From Thermomicrobiales bacterium (lineage in GTDB: Bacteria; Chloroflexota; Chloroflexia; Thermomicrobiales; UBA6265): DNA of 8,579 nucleotides. Below, piece after piece: positions 1-5,113 of this stretch. Location of the stretch: assembly GCA_030446955.1 (NCBI GenBank), contig JAUJMG010000156.1, forward strand, positions 1-8,579. The letters run 5' to 3'. Each line of letters opens with the position of its first letter. The stretch's first letter is position 1. The position numbers and the translations under genes are program-made. The notes beneath the pieces were generated by a model, which worked only from the letters and a program-made list of their open reading frames with translations, had not been told where the DNA came from and did no database searches.

Positions 1-855
1 CGCCTGGAGGCAGATCCCCGCGTCATCAACGTCACCGTCGCCGGAGGGTTTCCGCCGGCGGATGTCCACGACGCCGGATTCGGGGTGCTTGTTACCACCG
101 ACGCCGACCCGGATCTGGCCGCGCGCTTGGCCGACGGCCTCGCCGCCGAAGCGTGGGAGCGCCGGACGGAGTTCCTGGGGGGCGTCTCCTCCTTCGCCGA
201 TGCGGCTACGGCGCTCCGCGACCTGCCGGAATCCCCCGCCGGCGGCCCGCTCCTCATCATCGACATCGGCGACAACCCCTGGACGGGTGGTCCCGGCGAC
301 AGCGCGGAGCTGGTGCGTTTCTTCCTTGCGGAGGGGGTCAACGGCGCTGCGGTCGCCCTTGTCAAAGATCCCGATGCCGTCGCGGCTGCACTCTCCGCCG
401 GGGACGGCAAGCCGGTCCGCCTCTCCCTCGGCGGCAAGACCGACCGGCTCCACGGCCCTCCCCTCGACGTGCTGGCGGAGATCCGGCGCAGTTCAGACGG
501 CCGTTACGTCAACAACGGCCCGATGATGGCGGGGCTGCCGGTCGATTTGGGTCCGAGCATTGTGCTGGGCTGCCGGCGCCCGGACGACCCGGAGATGAGG
601 GGGCCGGTTGTGGACGTCCTGGTCACCTCCCGCGCCGAGACTCCGATCGATCTCAACGTCTTCCGCGCCCACGACATCGAGCCGTCCCGCCGCCGGGTCA
701 TCGGGCTCAAGGGCAAGGGCCACTTCCGCGCCGCCTTCGAGCCGATCGCCCGCGAGGTGATCCTGGTCGAGGGACCGGGCATCACCGGCGCCGACCTCTC
801 CCGCCTACCCTTCCGGAACATCCGCCGCCCGATCTGGCCCCTCGAACCGTTCTGA
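1..855 (+). CDS. M81 family metallopeptidase (MlrC-like), C-terminal part, cut by window edge
   Basis: The frame is open from base 1 to a TGA at 853-855, so this is the last 284 codons of a gene that begins before the window; M81 proteins are usually about 490-510 residues. The first visible residues (VTVAGGFPPADVHDAGFG, then VLVTTDADPDLA) match the middle of the M81/DUF1485 region. They are followed by an MlrC_C-type domain: LLIIDIGDNPWTGGPGDSAEL, GGKTDRLHGPPLDV, DGRYVNNGPMMAG, and near the end KGKGHFRAAFEPIA. Characterised MlrC opens linearised microcystin, but most family members have unknown substrates and are zinc-dependent hydrolases by homology; nothing here indicates microcystin use. 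No signal peptide can be judged because the N-terminus is missing. It is the only plus-strand gene, and its 3' end converges on the minus-strand ABC relic. Family assignment is firm; the substrate is unknown. Confidence 0.92.
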   Translation, partial: RLEADPRVINVTVAGGFPPADVHDAGFGVLVTTDADPDLAARLADGLAAEAWERRTEFLGGVSSFADAATALRDLPESPAGGPLLIIDIGDNPWTGGPGDSAELVRFFLAEGVNGAAVALVKDPDAVAAALSAGDGKPVRLSLGGKTDRLHGPPLDVLAEIRRSSDGRYVNNGPMMAGLPVDLGPSIVLGCRRPDDPEMRGPVVDVLVTSRAETPIDLNVFRAHDIEPSRRRVIGLKGKGHFRAAFEPIAREVILVEGPGITGADLSRLPFRNIRRPIWPLEPF

Positions 856-1103
856 CTGCCCGCGCCGCCCCTCCGCCAAACAAGGGTACCAACCACTGCG
901 GCGGAGGGGCGGCATCCGGGCCGGGGTCGACTTTGGGAATCAGGGAGCGAATCTACGGACTGGAGAGACGGCGTGCCGGCACGCCAGGTCAGGCGTGGTG
1001 ATCTCTTGGTGGGGACGTCCTTCACGAGCGTCAACCCAGGCACGCCACGCTTCGCCAGCCTGCACAACGCAGAGGACCCGTCCAAAGCCCACTGAGACGA
1101 CTG
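856..1103. other. Non-coding stretch between the M81 gene and the ABC permease relic
   Basis: No open frame here has recognisable homology or a credible ribosome binding site. Besides the 864-913 hairpin it holds a perfect 16-nt palindrome, GGCGTGCCGGCACGCC, at 970-985. The permease homology coming from the right ends at about 1107-1120, so this stretch is probably debris on the far side of the deletion that removed the rest of that gene. I see no transposase remains, target-site duplication or tRNA. Confidence 0.5.
864..913 (+). terminator. Candidate terminator hairpin after the M81 gene
   Basis: A perfect 14-bp inverted repeat has its left arm GCCGCCCCTCCGCC at 864-877 and its right arm at 900-913, with a 22-nt loop. 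It begins 8 bases after the stop codon. The stem is almost pure G+C, but no T-run follows, so it is not a classical intrinsic terminator. Position and strength still suggest transcription termination or mRNA 3'-end protection. Confidence 0.5.
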
Positions 1104-1961
1104 CTAACCTGATTCGCCCCACCCTGAGCCGTTCAGCGCGACGCGGAGCTTGGTCACGACGGCATCGGTGTTGTCCAGGCCGTCGCGCACGTCACCGGCA
1201 TTGGAGACCGCGATGGCCGAGAGCCGACCCTGCTGGCCAGTCAGTTCTTGGAGTGCGGCGAGCAGCATGGCAACGCCCGGAGTCTCAAGGTCGCAGCTGC
1301 GGCTACGGCGCGTGCCGCCAAGGTACGAGTCTTGGGCGATGCTCGCGACGGTGCAGGTGACCGGAGCGTCGTTGACGTAGAGGCTGACGGGGTCACTGAT
1401 CTCGGCGTTCAGATCCCCGGGGAGGCTCGCGCTGAGGACGATCCCGTCAGGCCGCCGAGTGCCTTGAGGCGCGCGGAGTCATCCCACTCAGGATGATGCC
1501 GGGCTCGGCCAGTTGCTTCGCGGCATTGACGATCGACGCCCGCGCGTCGAGGAGGGGAAGGAGGCCGTCGACGTTCGTGTCGCCCGCGAGGGCGGATTCC
1601 ACATCCGTGAGGGCCGCGGCGTCGAAGGTGCCCTCGGCGGTGAGGTCGGCGGTCGCCTTGGCGTCCTGGCTGGCGACGACTAGTTCGTCGCCGGAGCCAA
1701 GGTTGTAGTAGCCGTCACTAGTGACCGAGTGGTCGATCGTGTCGCCGGTGCCGAGCGCCGCCGAGATGATGAGCGTCGAGAGCTTCAGGCCGACGACGAC
1801 GAGCGTCGATTGGACCGGGCGCCGGGGATGTTGCGCACCCCTAGTTTGAAGATGACGGGGCGCCGCCACGCTACCCACGCCACCGCGAGGAGGCAGAGGG
1901 CGAGCAGCACCAGCAGAGTGTGCATGATCCCGGCCATCGGGATCCCGAAGCTGTCGTCCAT
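1104..1961 (-). pseudogene. FtsX-type ABC transporter permease, truncated and frameshifted
   Basis: Read on the minus strand, the relic starts at ATG 1961-1959: MDDSFGIPMAGIMHTLLV, then a hydrophobic first membrane segment (LLVLLALCLLAVAWVAW) and FKLGVRNIP. At a C-run (G-run 1824-1827 on the plus strand) one base is missing. The protein continues in another frame as RRPVQSTLVVVGLKLSTLI, ALGTGDTIDHSV and on to LAEPGIILSGM, reaching a TGA at 1449-1447. Between about 1480 and 1448 two more one-base losses fit best: SARLKALGGL in one frame, then DGIVLSASLPGDLN in the next. That last frame runs through VSLYVNDAPVTCTVASIAQDSYLGGTRRS and LSAIAVSNAGDVRDGLDNTDAVV to a TAG at 1106-1104. Only the N-terminal membrane anchor and part of the periplasmic region survive (about 285 residues). 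The FtsX core, which these roughly 800-residue permeases need for function, is absent. Family recognition is from the conserved PRRxxQSxLVVxGLxLSTLIISAALGTGDTI block. It is certainly not a working gene. Confidence 0.85.
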
Positions 1962-2072
1962 TGCGAGCCGTATCTTTCCCGAGCGTAGCGGTTAGGACCG
2001 CGGGCAGCGTTGGATGGAGGCGCGGACGAGCGCGCCTCTGAGCAAGGTGTGCGAGACGTGTGCGAGAAGGGT

Positions 2073-2303
2073 CTAGGCCAGGGCGGGTTCCCGAACCTCA
2101 GCGCGGGTGCTGAGCGTTACCTGGCCGACGATGAGGTCGTCGCGCATCCGCACGATCCGGTAGGTGCGCTGGCTCATGCCGGGATCGTGGGTGACGATCA
2201 CCACGGTGAGACCACGGCGCTCGTTCAGGTCGCGAATCAGGGCCATGATCCCGTCGGCCGTCGTCAAGACGACGCTCGCCGGCAGGGCGACGTCCACAGC
2301 CGA
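2073..2303 (-). pseudogene. ABC transporter ATPase (MacB/LolD type), C-terminal fragment
   Basis: On the minus strand this encodes DGIMALIRDLNERRGLTVVIVTHD and then RIVRMRDDLIVG, stopping at TAG 2075-2073. It is the region after Walker B, including the H-loop His of VTHD, of a lipoprotein/macrolide-exporter-type ATPase. Walker A, the Q-loop and the LSGGQ signature are absent. Upstream, ALPASVVL runs straight into TTADGIM; in intact relatives a segment like ADEPTGNLDS sits between such blocks. I infer an in-frame loss of about 10 residues that removes the Walker B Asp-Glu. The fragment lies 112 bp upstream of the permease relic on the same strand, the usual ATPase-permease order, so the two are one decayed operon. 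Its 5' end breaks off next to the 2305-2338 hairpin. The fragment cannot bind or hydrolyse ATP. Confidence 0.75.
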
Positions 2304-2304
2304 C

Positions 2305-2338
2305 GGGCAATGATCTCCGGGTGAGGAGATCATTGCCC
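2305..2338 (-). terminator. Hairpin downstream of the amidase gene, candidate terminator
   Basis: A perfect 14-bp inverted repeat (GGGCAATGATCTCC at 2305-2318, complement at 2325-2338) encloses a 6-nt loop. It begins 33 bases after the amidase stop. It is less GC-rich than the surroundings and has no T-run on either side. The best reading is a terminator or mRNA-end hairpin for the amidase. It also marks the exact edge of the ABC ATPase relic, so it may be linked to the deletion there. Confidence 0.55.
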
Positions 2339-2371
2339 ATCTCTATCCGTTCGCGCTGCGCGACCCGGTTC

Positions 2372-4174
2372 CTACGTGCCAGGGTCGGTCGACGGCGTGC
2401 CCTCGACCACCGGTGTCGCTCCGCCCGGTGTTGCCTCCGCGATCGGAGTCCCGGCAGCAGGGAGGCCCGCGCCGCGAACGCCACCAAGCACCGCTGGCGG
2501 CACGGAGGTGGACATCAAGTACCGGGGCGGCTGACGCACCCGGGTTCCCTGCTCGAAGGCGTAGGCCAGCTTGATCAGCGTCGGCTCACTGAAGGCTCGG
2601 CCCATGAAGGTGATCCCGACCGGCAGCCCGAAGGCGTAACCCGCCGGAACCGTGATGAGTGGATACCCCGCAAGTGCCGCCGGACCGGAGCTGGCGCCGA
2701 GGAACAGATCCCCGTTGACCACATCGATCGACCAGGGCGGGCTGCCGGTCGGGGCGACGAGGGCGTCGAGTCGGTGCTGATCCATGACCGCGTCGATCCC
2801 CTCCTGGCGGGAAAGGCGGTGGTTCTTGGCCAGGGCGTCGAGGTAGACCTGGTCCGTCAGCGGGCCTTTCTCCTGCGCCATCAGGAAGATCTCCTGCAGG
2901 AAGTAAGGCATTTCCTCCGCCGCGTGCTCCTCGTTGAACCGGATCAGATCCTCCAGCGTGCGCATAGCCGGATCGGCGCGTTCAGCAAGATAGGCGTTCA
3001 GATCAGCCTTGAACTCGTAGAGCAGCACCTCGAACTCGCCCGGCTCCTCCGTCATCGCCGTCGCTGTCGGGATATCGGCCGGGTCGATGATCTCCGCCCC
3101 AAGCTGGCGCAGCGCCTCGATCGCCCCGTTGACGATGATGTCCGCCTCTTCGCTGTAGCCGAAGTAGCTCGCCCGGGCCACCCCGATCCGCGCCCCACGG
3201 AGACCGTTCGGATCGAGGAACCGAGTGTAGTCAGCCTCGGCCCTGTTCGCCGCCTCCGCCGTCATGGGATCGCGCGGGTCTGACCCGGCCATCACCCCCA
3301 GCAGGGCAGCGGCATCCGCCACCGTTCGACCGTGTGGCCCGATGGTGTCCTGGCTGTGGGCGATCGGGATGACCCCCGCCCGGCTCGTCAGCCCGACCGT
3401 CGGCTTGATCCCCACCACCGAACAGGCCGACGACGGGCAGACGATCGAGCCGTCTGTCTCGGTTCCAACGGAGGCGGCGGCGAGGCTCGCGGCCACGGCG
3501 GCGGCAGAGCCGGAGCTGGACCCACAGGGGGAGCGGTCGAGGGCGTATGGGTTGCGGCACTGGCCGCCACGCCCGCTCCAGCCGCTGGCGGAGTGGATCG
3601 AGCGGAAGTTGGCCCACTCGCTCAGATTGGTCTTGCCAAGGATGACCGCACCCGCCTCCCGAAGCCGCTGGGCAACAAAGGCGTCCTGGCGGGGTCTCGA
3701 GCCGACGAGGGCGAGGGAGCCCGCAGTGGTCAGCATCTGGTCGGCAGTGTCGATGTTGTCCTTGATGACGACGGGGATGCCGTGCAGCGGGCCTCGAGCC
3801 CCGCTGGTCCCGAGTTCCGCATCAAGGGCGTCAGCGATCGCGAGCGCTTCGGGATTGACCTCAATGATGGAGTTAAGACCAGGTCCACTCTGGTCGATGG
3901 CCTCAATTCGGGCCAGGTACATCTCCGCCAGCTCACGCACCGAGAGCTGCCGGGTTTCGAGCGCGGCCCGCAAGTCGGCGATGGTCGCCTCCTCCAACTC
4001 CGGAAACGGCGTCTGCACCGCAAGCGGCGTCCCACCTGGGACCTGCGCCGAGCCGCCCGTGGGCACGGCCCTGAGTGCGGCGGCCCCAGCAGCCGGTGCG
4101 GCGGCTGCCGCAGCTCCCCATTTGAGCACGGCTCGACGACTCAGGTTGCGGTCCCCGATTTTCTGGAGGCTCAC
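2372..4174 (-). CDS. Tat-exported amidase (amidase signature family)
   Basis: This 600-residue protein should hydrolyse a carboxamide bond outside the cytoplasm. The GTG start at 4174-4172 is chosen because AAGGAG lies 7 bases upstream (4187-4182); an in-frame ATG 51 bases earlier would add 17 residues with no sign of a signal and no such site. The N-terminus has a twin-arginine motif (LSRRAVLKWG, Arg13-Arg14) and an Ala-rich hydrophobic stretch typical of Tat signals. The amidase-signature fold follows, with the triad seen as Lys138 (GIPVVIKDNIDTA), cis-Ser219 (CGSSSGSAAAVA) and nucleophile Ser243 (GTETDGSIVCPSS). Asp replaces the more common Gly just before the GS of the nucleophile motif. 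The last ~30 residues form a Thr/Pro/Gly tail (GTPIAEATPGG and similar), which together with the signal makes it longer than the usual ~500. Export argues against a GatA role in tRNA amidation. The substrate is unknown. It lies 171 bp downstream of the cupin gene on the same strand. Confidence 0.9.
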   Translation of the reverse strand: MSLQKIGDRNLSRRAVLKWGAAAAAAPAAGAAALRAVPTGGSAQVPGGTPLAVQTPFPELEEATIADLRAALETRQLSVRELAEMYLARIEAIDQSGPGLNSIIEVNPEALAIADALDAELGTSGARGPLHGIPVVIKDNIDTADQMLTTAGSLALVGSRPRQDAFVAQRLREAGAVILGKTNLSEWANFRSIHSASGWSGRGGQCRNPYALDRSPCGSSSGSAAAVAASLAAASVGTETDGSIVCPSSACSVVGIKPTVGLTSRAGVIPIAHSQDTIGPHGRTVADAAALLGVMAGSDPRDPMTAEAANRAEADYTRFLDPNGLRGARIGVARASYFGYSEEADIIVNGAIEALRQLGAEIIDPADIPTATAMTEEPGEFEVLLYEFKADLNAYLAERADPAMRTLEDLIRFNEEHAAEEMPYFLQEIFLMAQEKGPLTDQVYLDALAKNHRLSRQEGIDAVMDQHRLDALVAPTGSPPWSIDVVNGDLFLGASSGPAALAGYPLITVPAGYAFGLPVGITFMGRAFSEPTLIKLAYAFEQGTRVRQPPRYLMSTSVPPAVLGGVRGAGLPAAGTPIAEATPGGATPVVEGTPSTDPGT

Positions 4175-4181
4175 TTCGGTG

Positions 4182-4187
4182 CTCCTT
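4182..4187 (-). promoter_or_regulatory. Ribosome binding site that sets the amidase GTG start
   Basis: AAGGAG on the minus strand, 7 bases before GTG 4174-4172. It decides for the GTG over the upstream in-frame ATG codons at 4225 and 4216. Confidence 0.75.
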
Positions 4188-4228
4188 ACGTGCCACACGC
4201 TCCCAACCCCGACCATGTGGGGCACCGC

Positions 4229-4257
4229 ATAGTACAGTCCAGGATCGACTGCAACAA
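4229..4257 (-). promoter_or_regulatory. Possible amidase promoter
   Basis: On the minus strand TTGTTG (4257-4252), a 17-nt spacer and TACTAT (4234-4229) give a weak sigma70-like pair about 55 bases before the amidase GTG. The -10 element overlaps an inverted copy of the GACTGTAC sequence repeated at 4316-4335. Several other registers are possible, so this is tentative. Confidence 0.3.
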
Positions 4258-4298
4258 GACCGAGGCATCGGCTGGCCGCCGGGTACGACTCGGTCTTG
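4255..4298 (-). terminator. Possible terminator hairpin after the cupin gene
   Basis: CAAGACCGAG (4255-4264) and CTCGGTCTTG (4289-4298) form a perfect 10-bp stem around a GC-rich 24-nt loop. It lies about 48 bases past the cupin stop. No strong T-run follows on the minus strand, although TCTTGTTG comes close. It could end the cupin transcript or act as a leader structure of the amidase; it touches the possible -35 element. Confidence 0.35.
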
Positions 4299-4315
4299 CA
4301 TGGCAGCGGCCCATC

Positions 4316-4335
4316 GACTGTACCTGACTGTACCT
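4316..4335. repeat. Tandem 10-bp repeat GACTGTACCT x2
   Basis: Two perfect adjacent copies of GACTGTACCT lie at 4316-4325 and 4326-4335, just past the cupin stop. An inverted copy of the 8-base core (GTACAGTC) is at 4232-4239, on the possible amidase -10. Repeats of this spacing (one helical turn) are typical of DNA-binding sites for multimeric regulators. Confidence 0.6.
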
Positions 4336-4345
4336 AGCGTGCTGC

Positions 4346-4705
4346 CTACTCCGGCGCCTCGAACCACTCTGGGGACCCAACGGTGGTGACGCTGAGGTGG
4401 GCCATTGACTGGCCCGGTGCCGCGCCGTGCCAATGCCGCTCGCCAGGCATCGCGTGAACAACATCGCCAGGGCCGACCAGGATCTCCTCGCCCTCGGTCC
4501 CGACCCGGCCCTCGCCCTCCAGGATGTAGAGCACCTGCTCTCCTGGATGAACGTGCCAGTGCGTCCGTGCCCCGTCCGTGAAGCGGACTAGGCTGAGGGC
4601 CATCCCGGCAGGCTGCTGGGCCGCCAGCAGCCGCGCCAGCCGGACCTCGCCGGTGAACGTCGCTCCCAGCTCCCCCGAAACCTCCCCGCCTCGCACCACC
4701 TTCAT
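4346..4705 (-). CDS. Single-domain cupin, (R)-hydroxynitrile-lyase-like
   Basis: A complete 119-residue single-domain cupin. The start at ATG 4705-4703 follows AAAGGGGA by about 6 bases; the frame is open further upstream, but that stretch is Arg/Ser-rich with no family resemblance. Cupin motif 1 is GARTHWHVHPGEQVLYILEGEG and motif 2 is GPGDVVHAMPGERHWHG. The likely metal ligands are His51, His53, Gln57 and His93. The spacing, and PGERHWHGAAP followed by a Met-x-His, match the small Mn-dependent cupins that include bacterial (R)-hydroxynitrile lyases. Those enzymes make or cleave cyanohydrins, but many relatives annotated this way have no tested activity. No signal peptide, so cytosolic. It may share a transcript with the amidase downstream, though a hairpin and repeats lie between. 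Fold and metal site are sure; the reaction is not. Confidence 0.88.
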   Translation of the reverse strand: MKVVRGGEVSGELGATFTGEVRLARLLAAQQPAGMALSLVRFTDGARTHWHVHPGEQVLYILEGEGRVGTEGEEILVGPGDVVHAMPGERHWHGAAPGQSMAHLSVTTVGSPEWFEAPE

Positions 4706-4772
4706 CCGTCGTCCCCTTTGCCACGACCGACCATCACCCTCGCCCAAGCGCCGGCGAGAGCTGCGCCGGAAA

Positions 4773-4800
4773 AGGCTACGATCCGCTGCAGCGGTGTCAA
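4773..4800 (-). promoter_or_regulatory. Cupin promoter with palindrome in the spacer
   Basis: On the minus strand a perfect TTGACA (4800-4795) and TAGCCT (4778-4773) are separated by 16 bases. Twelve of the spacer bases form the perfect palindrome CCGCTGCAGCGG (4783-4794). Transcription would begin near 4766 and leave a leader of about 60 nt before the cupin ATG. A palindrome between the -35 and -10 is a common place for an operator. Confidence 0.5.
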
Positions 4801-4809
4801 GGGCACCGG

Positions 4810-4832
4810 CAGGGACGTCAGGGATGTCCCTG
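4810..4832. promoter_or_regulatory. Imperfect inverted repeat upstream of the cupin -35
   Basis: CAGGGACGTC (4810-4819) and GATGTCCCTG (4823-4832) are inverted with 9 of 10 matches around a 3-base centre. They begin 9 bases upstream of the -35 element. Position and symmetry suit binding by a dimeric regulator, possibly an activator. Confidence 0.35.
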
Positions 4833-5061
4833 ATTCCGACCGCCAAAGATGTCGGCGAGTGGTCTTTGCATGCAGAGACGTCGGTACTCTGGTTGCCCAC
4901 CCGCATAGATTTGGGACGGGGCTGGTGAGGGTGCTTGTCCAGGGACAGGGAGGATTGCCACACCGCTCCAGGGCATCCCCGGGCGCCCTCCGGAACACCC
5001 GCATGGGTATCACGGGGCGAGAGGCGCTCCGTGACGCCGCCACGGTGCCATGAATCAGTCA

Positions 5062-5093
5062 GACGCGGGGCCGCCAGCGGTCGGCCCCGCGTC
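5062..5093 (-). terminator. Terminator hairpin of the beta-propeller gene
   Basis: A perfect 12-bp stem (GACGCGGGGCCG at 5062-5073, complement at 5082-5093) with an 8-nt loop begins 20 bases after the stop of the beta-propeller gene. The minus strand beyond it reads TGACTGATTC, only weakly T-rich. Stability and position make it the most convincing terminator candidate of the window. Confidence 0.65.
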
Positions 5094-5113
5094 CCGTCCT
5101 TTCGTGACGTTGG

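Larger units (their letters stand above)
4706..5113. other. 408-bp intergenic region between the beta-propeller and cupin genes
   Basis: It holds the terminator hairpin of the beta-propeller gene (5062-5093), then about 230 bp with no recognisable element, and then the cupin control region (inverted repeat 4810-4832, promoter 4773-4800). Open frames across it give low-complexity Arg/Pro/Ser-rich products without a ribosome binding site, and I regard them as chance. Confidence 0.5.

Noticed and set aside
504..1085. Minus-strand open frame across the peptidase 3' end and the intergenic stretch
   Set aside because: It runs antisense through the conserved M81 region, its product is Arg/Ser/Pro-rich without a motif, and it does not continue the permease homology.
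1447..1878. A 143-codon minus-strand open frame that might be called an intact gene
   Set aside because: It is only the middle piece of the permease relic. Its upstream part lies in a different frame from 1961 and its downstream continuation in yet another frame to 1104; the start ATG is not preceded by a ribosome binding site.
4175..4225. Amidase start at ATG 4225
   Set aside because: It adds 17 residues ahead of the Tat signal, whereas GTG 4174 has AAGGAG at ideal spacing.
3264..4327. Long plus-strand open frames opposite the amidase gene
   Set aside because: They are antisense to a clearly conserved enzyme, give low-complexity Arg/Gly/Ala-rich products and have no ribosome binding site; such frames are routine in GC-rich DNA.
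4706..4963. N-terminal extension of the cupin to an upstream ATG at 4963
   Set aside because: The extra 86 residues are Ser/Arg-rich and unlike any cupin, and they would cover the promoter elements. ATG 4705 has a suitable ribosome binding site and gives the normal family length.
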